Shown here: one piece after another, positions 48,844-58,316 of the stretch
Numbering within the stretch: the first letter of the stretch is position 1
How the letters are laid out: each line of letters starts with the position of its first letter
DNA from: Microbulbifer aggregans
Lineage (GTDB): Bacteria > Pseudomonadota > Gammaproteobacteria > Pseudomonadales > Cellvibrionaceae
Reading direction: 5' to 3'
DNA: 64,000 bases
NCBI RefSeq assembly: GCF_020524005.1
Contig: NZ_JAIVKK010000006.1
Span: 242,327-306,326, forward strand
Program-made: the position numbers and the translations under genes
Notes under the pieces: model-generated
What the model was told of the DNA's origin: nothing
The model's input: only the letters and a program-made list of their open reading frames with translations
Database searches by the model: none

Positions 48844-49770
48844 ATGACCGCAGCAGCCAGCCAGACCATCAACCCGGGCCCCGTGTCCGCGAGCCACGCC
48901 ACTCAGGGAGACCGGTTTACCTTTGCCCTGTTTCTGGCCTGTGCGGTTCACGCACTGGTAATTTTCGGTGTGGGATTTACCGCACCGGAAGCAAAACAGG
49001 CTCCACCGACCCTGGAAGTAACTCTGGCCCAACACCGCGCATCCGATGCGCCGGAAGACGCCGACTACCTGGCACAGCACAACCAGCAAGCCAGCGGCAC
49101 CGCGGAGGCCCCGAAGGAGCTCTCGACCGACCGAAAAGCCGAAATCGCCGACACCAACATCCGGCAGGTCAACCCGCTGCCACAGCAGCAGGCGGCACGC
49201 CCCGCCGATCAACTGCGCCAGCTGATCACCACGATCGGTGACAGCCCGCAGCAGGCACCGGAGCTCCCCGCGGAAGACAAGCGTTCGAAGGAAAAGCGCG
49301 GCGATGCCCCCAGTGACCTGCCGCCGACCAACCCGGAAATTGCCAGCCTGCAGGCCAGACTCGACAAAATCCGTCAGACTATCGCACAGCGCCCGCGCGT
49401 GCGCCGCCTGACCTCCGTTGCCACCAAAGCTTCCACTGATGCGGCCTACCTGCACGACTGGCGGCAGAAAGTGGAAGCCATCGGCAATGACAATTTCCCG
49501 GAAGAAGCCCTGAGAAACAAAATTACTGGCAATCTGCGCATGATGGTACGCCTGTTACCCACCGGTGCCGTAGAAGAAGTGGTGATCCTGGAATCTTCCG
49601 GCGAGCGCATTCTCGATGACGCCGCACAACAGATCGTGCGCCTGGCCGCGCCGTTTGCGCCCTTCCCGCCGGAAATTCGCAAAGAAGCGGACCGACTGGA
49701 AATCATCCGCACCTGGCGCTTCGAGATGACCGGCTTCTCTACCGCGGCAAACAATGCATCCGGCGGCTGA
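48844..49770 (+). CDS. tonB3: TonB-like energy transducer, C-terminal TonB domain
   Basis: 308 aa. One N-terminal membrane helix (about 28-46, 'ALFLACAVHALVIFGVGF') is followed by a Gln/Pro/Ala-rich periplasmic spanner and a C-terminal TonB-type domain ('LPTGAVEEVVILESSGERIL', 'AAQQIVRLAAPFAPFPPEI'). The N-terminal SxxxH-like face is present. TonB proteins couple the proton gradient to outer-membrane events. Position between gshB and yqgE, next to pilG, matches Pseudomonas TonB3, which is linked with twitching motility. No ExbB/ExbD genes are near. Confidence 0.85.
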   Translation: MTAAASQTINPGPVSASHATQGDRFTFALFLACAVHALVIFGVGFTAPEAKQAPPTLEVTLAQHRASDAPEDADYLAQHNQQASGTAEAPKELSTDRKAEIADTNIRQVNPLPQQQAARPADQLRQLITTIGDSPQQAPELPAEDKRSKEKRGDAPSDLPPTNPEIASLQARLDKIRQTIAQRPRVRRLTSVATKASTDAAYLHDWRQKVEAIGNDNFPEEALRNKITGNLRMMVRLLPTGAVEEVVILESSGERILDDAAQQIVRLAAPFAPFPPEIRKEADRLEIIRTWRFEMTGFSTAANNASGG

Positions 49771-49806
49771 ACGCCCCGCCTATGAATCAGCACCTAGACT
49801 AAGTCC

Positions 49807-50391
49807 ATGCAGCCATCGAATATCGACAGCGACCTGACCCATACCAGCCTGCGCGGCCAGCTGTTGCTGGCCATGCCCGGCATGGAGGATCCGCGCTTCC
49901 ACAAAGCCGTGACCTTTATCTGTGAGCACACCCCCGAAGGCACCATGGGAATCGTCATCAATGCGCCCAGTAAAGTGCTGTGGCGGGAAGTGTTCAGTCA
50001 GCTGTCCCTCGACGACAACAGCCTGCGCGGTGACGAACCCGTAATCATGGGCGGCCCGGTGGCCCAGGAGCAGGGCTTCGTGCTTCACGGCCGCGGCATG
50101 AAATTCGCTTCTACCGTGGAAGTATCCGAAGACATCAGCCTTACCGCATCCAAAGACATCATCGAATCACTGGCTGCCGGCCGCGGGCCCGACGACGTCC
50201 TGCTGGCCCTGGGCTACGCCGGCTGGGGCCCCGGGCAACTGGAAAGTGAAATCGCCGAGAACGCCTGGCTGACACTGCCGGCCGAGCCGGAAATCCTTTT
50301 CGCCACCCCCTGGGAAAAACGCTGGCAACTGGCGGCAGCCCGCCACGGCATCGACCTCAGTGGTATCAGCAATCAGTCCGGCCACGCCTGA
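49807..50391 (+). CDS. yqgE: YqgE/AlgH family protein
   Basis: 194 aa. Family signatures 'LLLAMPGMEDPRFHKAV', 'ICEHTPEGTMGIVINAPSK', 'GGPVAQEQGFVLHG' and 'LALGYAGWGPGQLESEI'. Small soluble protein of uncertain biochemistry; called AlgH in Pseudomonas. It overlaps the ORF upstream region of ruvX but not its likely start; ruvX begins 35 bp past the yqgE stop. Confidence 0.92.
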   Translation: MQPSNIDSDLTHTSLRGQLLLAMPGMEDPRFHKAVTFICEHTPEGTMGIVINAPSKVLWREVFSQLSLDDNSLRGDEPVIMGGPVAQEQGFVLHGRGMKFASTVEVSEDISLTASKDIIESLAAGRGPDDVLLALGYAGWGPGQLESEIAENAWLTLPAEPEILFATPWEKRWQLAAARHGIDLSGISNQSGHA

Positions 50392-50425
50392 CCTTCCCAC
50401 AGAAGCCGCCCCGCAGATCTTACCC

Positions 50426-50854
50426 ATGAGTAAAGCCACCACCGCCCTCGCCTTCGACTTCGGCACCGGCTCCATCGGCCTCGCCTACGGACAAAGCCTG
50501 ACCGGCAGCGCCCGCGAACTGCCCCCGTTGCCCGCCCGTGACGGCAAGCCCGATTGGGAGCAGGTAAAGAAAACGCTCGACGAATGGCAGCCGCACACCC
50601 TGCTGGTAGGGCTGCCGCTCAACATGGACGGCAGTGAAAGTGAGTTCTGCACCCGCGCGCGGAAATTCGGCCAGCGCCTGCACGGCCGCTTCGGTCTTCC
50701 GGTGGAGTATGTGGACGAGCGCCTCAGCACCCGGGCAGCGAAAGAAGAGGCCCGCGATCGCGGGCACCGGGGCAATTACGCCGACGAGCCCATCGACTCC
50801 ATAGCCGCACGTATCTTCCTGGAGGACTGGCTGCGGGAAGCTGGTGGTCACTGA
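50426..50854 (+). CDS. ruvX: RuvX/YqgF, RNase H-fold nuclease
   Basis: 142 aa from ATG 50426 (MSKATTALAFDFGTGSIGLA); an overlapping frame from 50360 lacks family support. A Holliday-junction resolvase-like and pre-16S rRNA-processing nuclease. Acidic residues sit in 'FDFGTGSIGLAYG' and 'LLVGLPLNMDGSES', followed by 'YVDERLSTRAAKEEARDRG' and 'DSIAARIFLEDWL'. Directly after yqgE, as in Pseudomonas. The pyr genes that often follow in that genus are replaced here by the heme block. Confidence 0.94.
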   Translation: MSKATTALAFDFGTGSIGLAYGQSLTGSARELPPLPARDGKPDWEQVKKTLDEWQPHTLLVGLPLNMDGSESEFCTRARKFGQRLHGRFGLPVEYVDERLSTRAAKEEARDRGHRGNYADEPIDSIAARIFLEDWLREAGGH

Positions 50855-50957
50855 TCGCGCATTTCCCTCGTCGCCCACAGCTCCATCCCCGCGCACAAAC
50901 TGATAGACTTGCGCGCGAAATCCCAACAGATCCGTATTCCGCATACCAGAGCCTCGC

Positions 50958-51896
50958 ATGTCTGACACTTCCTCCATCTCCCGCATCACCATTGCCACCC
51001 GTGAAAGCGCCCTGGCGCTGTGGCAGGCCCACTACGTCAAGCAACAGCTGGAACTTCACCATCCACAGCTCGAGGTTGAGCTGCTGCCGCTGACCAGCCG
51101 CGGCGACCAGCTGCTGGATATCCCGCTGAACAAAGTGGGCGGCAAGGGCCTGTTCGTAAAGGAACTGGAAAAGGCCATGCTCGAAGGCCGCGCCGACATC
51201 GCGGTGCACTCCATGAAGGATGTGCCGATGGAATTCCCGGAGGGCCTGCACCTGCCGGTGATCTGCGAACGCGAAGACCCGCGCGATGCCTTTGTAAGCA
51301 ATCACTTCGCGTCTATTGAAGAATTGCCCAAGGGGGCCGTAGTCGGCACCTCCAGCCTGCGCCGGCAGTGCCAGGTGCTGGCACTGCGCCCGGACCTGGA
51401 AGTGAAATTCCTGCGCGGCAATGTGAATACCCGCCTGGCCAAGCTGGACGCGGGCGAATACGACGCCATCATCCTCGCCGCCGCAGGCCTGCTGCGCCTG
51501 GAAATGCGCGAGCGCATTGCCGCATTTATCGAACCGGAAATCCTGCTGCCGGCCGGTGGCCAGGGTGCCGTAGGCATCGAGTCCCGTCGTGACCCGGCCC
51601 TGGAAGCCCTGCTCGCCCCGCTGCACCACGACCAGACCAGCCACCGCCTGATCGCCGAACGCGCGATGGTTCGCCGCCTCAACGGCAGCTGCCAGGTGCC
51701 AATCGGCTGCTATGCGACCCTGTCCGGCGACAATGCCGAACAGCTGTACCTGCGCGGCCTCGTAGGCAGCCCGGACGGTGCAACCATGCTGCAGGCAGAA
51801 GTGCATGGCACCGTCGCCGAAGCCGAACAGCTCGGTATTCGCCTGGCCGAACAGCTCCTGCAGGCAGGCGCGGACGACATTCTCGCGGCGCTCTGA
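50958..51896 (+). CDS. hemC: Porphobilinogen deaminase (hydroxymethylbilane synthase)
   Basis: 312 aa. Polymerises four porphobilinogens to hydroxymethylbilane. '[16 protein letters not shown]', '[20 protein letters not shown]', '[20 protein letters not shown]' and '[18 protein letters not shown]' are family signatures; the cofactor-bearing Cys lies in '[14 protein letters not shown]' (about residue 245). ATG at 50958. First of hemC-hemD-hemX-hemY. Confidence 0.97.
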   Translation: MSDTSSISRITIATRESALALWQAHYVKQQLELHHPQLEVELLPLTSRGDQLLDIPLNKVGGKGLFVKELEKAMLEGRADIAVHSMKDVPMEFPEGLHLPVICEREDPRDAFVSNHFASIEELPKGAVVGTSSLRRQCQVLALRPDLEVKFLRGNVNTRLAKLDAGEYDAIILAAAGLLRLEMRERIAAFIEPEILLPAGGQGAVGIESRRDPALEALLAPLHHDQTSHRLIAERAMVRRLNGSCQVPIGCYATLSGDNAEQLYLRGLVGSPDGATMLQAEVHGTVAEAEQLGIRLAEQLLQAGADDILAAL

Positions 51897-51935
51897 CAGC
51901 TCGTCTCAGCCTGTAGCCAGGACCCTTTTCCGCCC

Positions 51936-52721
51936 GTGAATACATCCCTGCAAGACAAGCGCATCCTCCTCACCCGGCCGGCACACCAGAGTGCCGGCTG
52001 GCAGGCACTGCTTGCCGAACAGGGCGCACACTGCGACAGCATCCCGATGCTGGAAATCGCTCCGGTAACACCGGACAACCAGACCGAAGCCCAGTCCATC
52101 AAAAGCCTGATACTGGACTTCGACCAGTTCGAGCACGCCATCTTTGTCTCCCAGAACGCAGTGCGCTGGGGCTTCGACTGGCTGGAAAACTACTGGCCGC
52201 AACTGCCCGAAGGACCACGCTTCTACGCTATTGGCGCGGCCACAGCAGATGCCATTGCCGACCGCGGCGCCCTGCCCGAGCGCGATGAAGCCCGCGGCAG
52301 TATGGACTCGGAAGCGCTGCTGGCCCTGCCAGCACTGCAACACCCCGAAGGGGCTCGGGTGATCGTATTCCGTGGCCAGGGCGGCCGAACGTTAATCGGC
52401 GACACCCTGCGCGAACGCGGCGCCCGCGTCGACTACTGCGAGCTGTACCAGCGCCTGCTTCCCGCAGACGCCGCCACCCAGCTGCGCGACTACCCCCATA
52501 CCCCTGACGCAATCGTCGTTCACAGCGGCGAGACTCTCGAGAATCTCCACCAGAGCCTGCAGCAGAGCCACCGGTTGACACTGCTCGGCGTCCCGCTGAT
52601 CTGCCCCAGCGCCCGAGTGGCCGCGCAGGCGCGAACTCTCGGCTTCACCCGTGTCACCGCCGCCACCAATGCCGGTGACACAGCCATGCTCACCGCAATG
52701 AGTGAAGCTCTCGCCGCCTAA
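51936..52721 (+). CDS. hemD: Uroporphyrinogen-III synthase
   Basis: 261 aa, GTG start at 51936. Cyclises hydroxymethylbilane to uroporphyrinogen III. Two-lobed fold: 'KRILLTRPAHQSAGWQALL', 'QFEHAIFVSQNAVRWGFDWL', 'RFYAIGAATADAIADRGALP', 'VIVFRGQGGRTLIGDTLRER' and a C-terminal 'DAIVVHSGETLENLHQSL'. The family is poorly conserved, but position after hemC and the fold pattern agree. 39-bp gap after hemC. Confidence 0.92.
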   Translation: MNTSLQDKRILLTRPAHQSAGWQALLAEQGAHCDSIPMLEIAPVTPDNQTEAQSIKSLILDFDQFEHAIFVSQNAVRWGFDWLENYWPQLPEGPRFYAIGAATADAIADRGALPERDEARGSMDSEALLALPALQHPEGARVIVFRGQGGRTLIGDTLRERGARVDYCELYQRLLPADAATQLRDYPHTPDAIVVHSGETLENLHQSLQQSHRLTLLGVPLICPSARVAAQARTLGFTRVTAATNAGDTAMLTAMSEALAA

Positions 52722-52924
52722 GATTTCCGCAGCGGCGCCTAATCTGGTAAAAAATTTCATTTGCGCGCCATACTTCGTATAAAGAACGGCTGTAGTCGCT
52801 ATAATTTGGCGACAAAATTTCTATAGCCACGGCTACGCGCCAACTGCGTCCAATACCAGGGCAGATGCCACCCGCTTCGGCGCTTGCCACTGCCGTGACA
52901 CCCATTCGCGAGCGAAACAATTCC

Positions 52925-54412
52925 ATGAGCGATAAGAAAGCCCCGCCCACCGCCAGCGACAAGGCCGCCGAAGAGTCCAAAGACATCCCCATCGTGACGG
53001 AAAAGGCGACCCCCAAAAGCAACTTCGCCAAGGCGGACCAGGAAAAGCAGGGTGGAAAGCCGGCTGGCAAGGGCGACAACAAGAACCCGCCCCCAAAGAA
53101 ATCGTCGGACAAGAGCGCTGCCAAGGCTACGCCTAACAAGGGACATGGCTGGCTCTGGTTCTGGCTATTCCTGTTGTTGCTGATCGCTGCCGCAGTCGCG
53201 GCCTGGTACCTGATTCCAAGCGTGCGTATGCAGGTTGGCCAGCATCTGCAGGGGCTGCCGCTGGTCGGCAAACATTTCGCAACCGCCCAAGCGCCAGGTG
53301 GCACCAGTGCCGGCACCGCCTCCGAGACGGCGAATACCGAGACTTCCGGAGAAAACACCGCAGCAACGCCTTCCACAACGACGCCAGACACGAGCGAACC
53401 GGCTGCGGATACCGGTACCGACAGCAGCCAAAGCTATGGTGACACAGTAACCACACCATCCGAGCCGCAACAGCCCGCATGGCAGCCGCAAGGGACCTCC
53501 CCAAAACCGCCCACACCGGTCGCCCCGCCGACCCCGGATCAGACAGCCGCCCTGCGCGAGCAACTGGAGCAGCAAAGCCAGACCATTAACCAGCTGCAGC
53601 AGCAAATCGCCACCATGCAGCGCAGCGTAACCGCTCAGGGCAACCGCCTGAGCCAGCTTGGCAATGCCAGCCGCGAAGACTGGCAACTGGCCGAAGCCGA
53701 CTACCTGCTGCGACTCGCCAACCAGCGCCTGATGCTCGAGCAGGACAGCCGCGCCGCTCTCGGCCTGGTGCAGGAAGTGGACAAGATCGTTCGCGACGTC
53801 GACCTGCCCGACCTCTACGGCGTACGCCAGCAGCTGGCCCGTGACCTCACGGCCCTGAAGCTGGTTGAAAACGTCGACCGCGAAGGTCTCTACCTGCGCC
53901 TGCGCGCACTGGAAGAACAGCTGGTGAAACTCAACATCCAGCCCAAGTTCGATCTCGCCACCGCAGATACCGCCGAAGCCGAGCAGCAGCCTGCGGCCGG
54001 GGAAGCCAGCGGCAACCGCTTCCAGGACAGCTGGAACAACTTCAAGACCTTCCTCAAAGGTTCAGTGCGCATCCGCGATGCCGAAATCGACCCGGTACTG
54101 CTCTCCCCGCAGAGTGAAACCCGTTTTCGCCAAACCCTCCGACTGAGCATGGAGCAGGCAGAACTCGCACTGCTGCGCGCGGACGCAACCGTCTATACCG
54201 ACGCCCTGAAACAGGCGCGGGAACTACTCATCGAATACGGAGTGGACAACCCGCAACGGCAGGCGCTCCTGCGCGAGCTGGAAGCCCTGTCCAACGAGAA
54301 AATCGCCACTGAACTACCGAACCTCAGCGCCTCGCAGACCGCACTGCGCAGCTACATAGACAGCATGCACAAGACCTCCGCCGGCCAAAGTGACGGAGGC
54401 GATATCCAGTGA
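52925..54412 (+). CDS. hemX: HemX-like membrane protein
   Basis: 495 aa from ATG 52925. A charged Lys/Ala/Asp-rich cytoplasmic tail, one membrane helix (about 78-98, 'WLWFWLFLLLLIAAAVAAWY'), a Thr/Ser/Pro-rich stretch, then a coiled coil ('REQLEQQSQTINQLQQQIAT') and a helical domain ('DWQLAEADYLLRLANQRLML'). This is the HemX family, often named uroporphyrin-III methyltransferase but without methyltransferase motifs. Role in heme metabolism is inferred from the hemCD-X-Y order. Stop overlaps the hemY start by 4 bp. Confidence 0.9.
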   Translation: MSDKKAPPTASDKAAEESKDIPIVTEKATPKSNFAKADQEKQGGKPAGKGDNKNPPPKKSSDKSAAKATPNKGHGWLWFWLFLLLLIAAAVAAWYLIPSVRMQVGQHLQGLPLVGKHFATAQAPGGTSAGTASETANTETSGENTAATPSTTTPDTSEPAADTGTDSSQSYGDTVTTPSEPQQPAWQPQGTSPKPPTPVAPPTPDQTAALREQLEQQSQTINQLQQQIATMQRSVTAQGNRLSQLGNASREDWQLAEADYLLRLANQRLMLEQDSRAALGLVQEVDKIVRDVDLPDLYGVRQQLARDLTALKLVENVDREGLYLRLRALEEQLVKLNIQPKFDLATADTAEAEQQPAAGEASGNRFQDSWNNFKTFLKGSVRIRDAEIDPVLLSPQSETRFRQTLRLSMEQAELALLRADATVYTDALKQARELLIEYGVDNPQRQALLRELEALSNEKIATELPNLSASQTALRSYIDSMHKTSAGQSDGGDIQ

Positions 54413-55662
54413 AGCGCTTCCTGTTTTTTACCCTGGTCCTGCTGCTTGCCGGCGCGCTGCTGGCAGAAGCCATCCGCTCATACCCGGGCTACCTGATGCT
54501 GATGATCGGCGGCGAAGCCGGCAAACGTATCGAGATGAACCTGTGGGTGGCCATCGGCGGGCTGTTTTTCGGCATCCTCGCGCTGTTCGTATTCTTCTGG
54601 TTACTGCGCAGCCTCGCCCGCGCCATTGAGGGCGGCTTCAGCCGTATCCGCTTTGGTCGCAGCCGCCTTGCCCGCCGCCGCCTGACCAATGGGCTCGTGG
54701 AATACATGGAGGGCAACTGGACCCGCGCCCGCCGCCTGCTACTGAAAAGTGCAGCGCGCTCCGACGCCCCAATCATCAATTACCTCGCCGCCGCCCGCAG
54801 TGCATTTGAACTGGGCTACCGCGATGAAGCTAATGAGCTACTGGCAAAGGCAGAAGCCACCGGTGACGACACCCAGCTCGCCGTAGCGATCACCCAGGCG
54901 CGCATGCAATTGCTCGATAAACATTACGAGCAGTGCATCGCCAGCCTGCAACGGGCCATGCAGGAAGAACCCAACCACCCTGCCCTGCTCCAGCTATTGC
55001 GCCAGGCGTACTACAACATCGGCGAATGGAATGGACTGCGTGAACTGCTGCCGCGCCTGGAAAAACACGGCACCATGCCGGAGTCCCAACTGCAGCAACT
55101 GGAACTCGAGGTATACCAGCACTTGCTGCGGGAAGCCGCCGCACGTAACGACAGCGGGAAATTGCGCGAAGTATGGCAGAGCCTCAACGGCCGCTGGCAG
55201 CGCAACATCGAGCTGCGCAACTTGTATGGGGAAATGCTCCACCACGTCGGCGATGACACCGAAGCGGAAAAACACCTGCGCTGGATCCTGAATCGCGAGT
55301 GGCGCAGCGATACCGTACAGCTTTACGGTCTGCTCACCGGTGCCGACGCCAACCAGCAACTCGCCGTTGCCGACGGCTGGCAAAAAGAATACGGCGAGAA
55401 TGCCGACCTGCTTACCTGCCTGGGACGCCTGTGCCTTCGCAGTGAAATCTGGGGCAAGGCCAGACAGTATTTCGAGAAGAGCCTCCTGCTGCGTTCAGAC
55501 CCGGCCACATCCGCCGAACTTGCACGCCTGCTCTTCGCCCTGGGCGAGAAAGAACAAGCCGCGCAGCTTTATGAGCAGGGCCTGCTCCAGGCCGTATCCA
55601 ACCTGCCGCAGCTGCCACTGCCGGGGCAAGGCAGCAACCTCCTCAGCACAAAAACCTATTGA
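54409..55662 (+). CDS. hemY: HemY-like heme biosynthesis TPR membrane protein
   Basis: 417 aa. GTG start in GTGA, overlapping the hemX stop by 4 bp. Two N-terminal membrane segments ('FFTLVLLLAGALLAEAI', 'WVAIGGLFFGILALFVFFWL') precede helical TPR-like repeats ('LAAARSAFELGYRDEANELL', 'LLQLLRQAYYNIGEWNGL'). This is the gammaproteobacterial HemY, unrelated to the Bacillus protoporphyrinogen oxidase of the same name; exact role in heme handling is unproven. Last gene of the heme block. Confidence 0.92.
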   Translation: MKRFLFFTLVLLLAGALLAEAIRSYPGYLMLMIGGEAGKRIEMNLWVAIGGLFFGILALFVFFWLLRSLARAIEGGFSRIRFGRSRLARRRLTNGLVEYMEGNWTRARRLLLKSAARSDAPIINYLAAARSAFELGYRDEANELLAKAEATGDDTQLAVAITQARMQLLDKHYEQCIASLQRAMQEEPNHPALLQLLRQAYYNIGEWNGLRELLPRLEKHGTMPESQLQQLELEVYQHLLREAAARNDSGKLREVWQSLNGRWQRNIELRNLYGEMLHHVGDDTEAEKHLRWILNREWRSDTVQLYGLLTGADANQQLAVADGWQKEYGENADLLTCLGRLCLRSEIWGKARQYFEKSLLLRSDPATSAELARLLFALGEKEQAAQLYEQGLLQAVSNLPQLPLPGQGSNLLSTKTY

Positions 55663-55681
55663 ATCGAAACAGGAGTGAAGG

Positions 55682-56752
55682 ATGACCAGCCTTTTCAAAA
55701 AATGTAGCGGTCTGGCCATCCTGCCCAGTTCGGCCTGGGCTCTTCTGATGACAGTGGGTACCCTCACCCAAAACATATCGCCCGCGACTGCCGAGGAATA
55801 TCAGGTACAGCCCCGCGATGCCTTGCTGAGCAATTATGACTACCCCTACAAGGTCCGTTTTCATGACCTCAATGACCAGCAACAGTCATTGCGTATGGCA
55901 TATATGGATGTCGCGCCCAGGCAGTCCGAGGGAACACCACCACAGGCAAAAGGAACCGTGCTTCTGCTACACGGTAAAAACTTCTCTGGCGCGTACTGGC
56001 AACAAACCATCGACGCGCTGACCGCTAAAGGGTATCGCGTTATCGCGCCCGACCAGATCGGCTTCGGTAAATCCAGCAAACCAACGCGGTTCCAGTTCAG
56101 TTTCCAGTCATTGGCAGAGCACACCCGCTCACTGCTCGACACACTCGACGTTGAAAAAGTCTACGTTGCCGGACACTCCATGGGCGGCATGCTCGCAACG
56201 CGCTTTGCCCTGATGCATCCGGACAGGGCCAAAAAGCTGGTGTTGATCAACCCGATTGGCCTGGAAGACTGGAAACGCGTTGTTCCTTATCAGTCAATCG
56301 ACGGCTCGATTGCACAGGAAGAGCAACAGACACCGGCCATCGTCAAAGCCTATATGACCAAAGCGTATTTCGACGGACACTGGAAACCGGAATACAATCC
56401 GCTACTGGATATCCAGGGTGGCTGGAGCATTGGCCCCGACGCCGACAAGATCGCCGTCATCGACGCCCTAACCTCCGACATGGTATTTACCCAGCCGGTG
56501 CTCTACGAGTTTGAAGATTTGAAAATGCCTACGCTCCTGATCATCGGTACCCGTGATCGCACAGCTATAGGGAAAAATCGCGCGGCGCCCACAGTCCAAC
56601 AAAAACTGGGGCTATATGGTGAGTTGGGAAAAATAACAGCAAAGAAAATACCGAACGCCGAACTGGTTGAATTAAACGGTGTTGGACATGTGCCTCAATA
56701 TGAAGCATTCCAGGCGTACGTAACCGCCTTCAGCGGATTCATTGAGCGTTAG
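55682..56752 (+). CDS. Exported alpha/beta hydrolase
   Basis: 356 aa. A possible signal sequence (hydrophobic '[13 protein letters not shown]', then '[10 protein letters not shown]') is followed by an alpha/beta hydrolase fold: '[19 protein letters not shown]' (oxyanion loop), nucleophile Ser in '[16 protein letters not shown]', Asp in '[13 protein letters not shown]' and His in '[14 protein letters not shown]'. All catalytic residues are present; the substrate cannot be told. AGGAG precedes the ATG, 19 bp after hemY, so it may be read with the heme genes. A terminator follows. Confidence 0.88.
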   Translation: MTSLFKKCSGLAILPSSAWALLMTVGTLTQNISPATAEEYQVQPRDALLSNYDYPYKVRFHDLNDQQQSLRMAYMDVAPRQSEGTPPQAKGTVLLLHGKNFSGAYWQQTIDALTAKGYRVIAPDQIGFGKSSKPTRFQFSFQSLAEHTRSLLDTLDVEKVYVAGHSMGGMLATRFALMHPDRAKKLVLINPIGLEDWKRVVPYQSIDGSIAQEEQQTPAIVKAYMTKAYFDGHWKPEYNPLLDIQGGWSIGPDADKIAVIDALTSDMVFTQPVLYEFEDLKMPTLLIIGTRDRTAIGKNRAAPTVQQKLGLYGELGKITAKKIPNAELVELNGVGHVPQYEAFQAYVTAFSGFIER

Positions 56753-56770
56753 TGTCGGAAACCAGCTTTA

Positions 56771-56807
56771 AGAGCTTTACGGGGAGCACCCGCTCAGGCT
56801 CTTTTTT
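56771..56807 (+). terminator. Terminator after the hydrolase gene
   Basis: AGAGC (56771-56775) pairs with GCTCT (56798-56802), with an inner GAGC/GCTC pair, and a run of six T residues ends it. This marks the end of the core-genome block; the cassette region starts about 150 bp further on. Confidence 0.6.
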
Positions 56808-56953
56808 GAACACACCTCATGTATTGCCTGCCTGAACCTCTGCTGTACCTGTGCGCTCGATAATTTCTGTCTCGAAGCCATCAATACGTTTCTGGTTCTT
56901 TTTAGCCCAATACCGTGTAGAGATCGCCCCCAATTTATGAAGTAAGATTTAAA

Positions 56954-56984
56954 CGTTATTGCGTTATTGCGTTATTGCGTTATT
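56954..56984. repeat. 8-bp tandem repeat over the end of a hydrolase gene
   Basis: CGTTATTG is repeated three times exactly, with a fourth copy matching 7 of 8 bases. It covers the stop and last codons of the minus-strand hydrolase gene. The unit is not a multiple of three, so gain or loss of a copy would change the C-terminus. Confidence 0.85.
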
Positions 56985-57707
56985 CGCAGCGGGAGCACAT
57001 TCCAGCATGACCTCTTCAAAAATCCTGCTGATTTCAGTGGAGCTTTCATCCTCAGCCATCCCCGCATGACTCGCGTGGTGAGATATACGAAACTCGGTCT
57101 TGGGCAATTTTGTCGCTAAATCACGGACACTTTCGATAGGGGCATTTTCATCGTCTTCGCCGTGATGAATATAGACTATTGGGGCTTGTTTAAACGCGAT
57201 TGAATCCCATGACCCAAGCAGCACTTTAAAGTCGGCCCAGGCACCATGAGCCAAATCGTCAGGAAGTCCCAACGAACGGAGGTATTCTATTGTCGAGCCG
57301 TAGTTATTGCCTCTGAAGAACTCCAGGAGCTGCAACGTAGGCGGTGAAGCCACCTTCTCGACAAATAGATCAGGCGTACCCATAGAGGCCAACAAATAGC
57401 AAGAACGAACAATCCCGGGGTTACTTGTCGACAAGTGCAGTGCGAACGGACCACCGCCACTCCCACCAATTGCGTGACATGAAGTAATGCCATTGTTGCG
57501 CAAGTACGCGATAGTATTCTCTGAACATACGTCAAAAGACGAGTGAGCACTGGTATCATCGTACCAAGGCCGGGTAGGACAAATCAGCCGAATACCGAAT
57601 CTACTTGCCAGATCGGAGAACTCATCACCGGAGTCCCCCTTCTGTGGCGTCCCCATAAAGAAAATAACAGGGAACCCATCAGAATCACCAAATTCATGGA
57701 ACTTCAT
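56964..57707 (-). CDS. Alpha/beta hydrolase, cassette-like gene
   Basis: 247 aa from ATG 57707, preceded by GGAGGAAAG; the frame is open to 57770 without support. Oxyanion loop region 'VIFFMGTPQKGDSGDEF', nucleophile Ser in 'AIGGSGGGPFALHLS', acid in 'IHHGEDDENAPIE' and His in 'SHHASHAGMAEDES' agree with an alpha/beta hydrolase. Substrate unknown. Visibly AT-richer than the heme genes, and on the opposite strand. The last residues (NNAITQ) are encoded by the 8-bp tandem repeat. The first gene of the accessory block, and probably the distal-most cassette. Confidence 0.78.
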   Translation of the reverse strand: MKFHEFGDSDGFPVIFFMGTPQKGDSGDEFSDLASRFGIRLICPTRPWYDDTSAHSSFDVCSENTIAYLRNNGITSCHAIGGSGGGPFALHLSTSNPGIVRSCYLLASMGTPDLFVEKVASPPTLQLLEFFRGNNYGSTIEYLRSLGLPDDLAHGAWADFKVLLGSWDSIAFKQAPIVYIHHGEDDENAPIESVRDLATKLPKTEFRISHHASHAGMAEDESSTEISRIFEEVMLECAPAANNAITQ

Positions 57708-57778
57708 CTTTCCTCCTTGAAAGTACTCACTCGGCCGCCCCTGGAAGTCCTCGGGATCAGAACGAACCACCTCGTTAT

Positions 57779-58204
57779 TTAAAACTTACTTGGGAGCGCC
57801 GGAAACTCTGGGCTAGCCTGAATACGCTCAACCCAAATACACCTATCATCACAAAAAATTCTGTCATCTGGAGCAATGTGTATATCTTCGTTGAGACTTC
57901 CCGCGGGTACGACGAGAAAAGTTTCTGAACGATTTACATAAGGCACGCTAGACCCACATGCTTTACAAAACTGCTTTGCCCAGCTTTTAGCTGACTCCAG
58001 CTCGAAGCGCTGAATAAAGCTTTCACCCGATTTCCACGAAATATGTTCAGGCCTGGTAAAAATATTCGAAGCATGGGCAGAGCCCGTGGAATGCCTACAT
58101 CTGGAACAATAACAGATATGAAATGAAGATATTTCCCCGGTTATTTCATACTGGATAGCCCCACACAAACATTGACCTGAAGCCTTATTCAGTTCTTGGA
58201 CCAT
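57779..58204 (-). CDS. GFA/CENP-V family protein
   Basis: 141 aa. Small zinc-binding fold related to glutathione-dependent formaldehyde-activating enzyme: 'GQCLCGAIQYEITG', 'HICYCSRCRHSTGSAHASN' and 'KQFCKACGSSVPYVNR' carry the paired Cys ligands. Function of most such proteins is unknown; formaldehyde chemistry should not be assumed. ATG at 58204 with GAGGT upstream. An attC-like box (GGCGTTAACA on the minus strand) lies 17 bp ahead of the start. Confidence 0.85.
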   Translation of the reverse strand: MVQELNKASGQCLCGAIQYEITGEISSFHICYCSRCRHSTGSAHASNIFTRPEHISWKSGESFIQRFELESAKSWAKQFCKACGSSVPYVNRSETFLVVPAGSLNEDIHIAPDDRIFCDDRCIWVERIQASPEFPALPSKF

Positions 58205-58220
58205 ACGTTGACCTCAACAG

Positions 58221-58316
58221 TGTTAACGCCATCAGCAGGGAGAGATTACCCTATAGGCTTTTCGCATGAAAAAAGGAGTACAGAAATCACACACCAACCG
58301 CAATGTAGTGTTAGCA
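58221..58316 (-). repeat. attC-like site between the GFA gene and its neighbour
   Basis: Boundaries are TGTTAAC (58221-58227) and GTTAGCA (58310-58316). The second overlaps the TAA stop (58313-58311) of the upstream gene, the normal arrangement for a cassette. The central palindrome is weak, so confidence is moderate. Confidence 0.5.

Noticed and set aside
52722..52924. Gap before hemX as a possible small gene
   Set aside because: No frame with a start signal and no strong hairpin; it is most likely the promoter or leader region of hemX.
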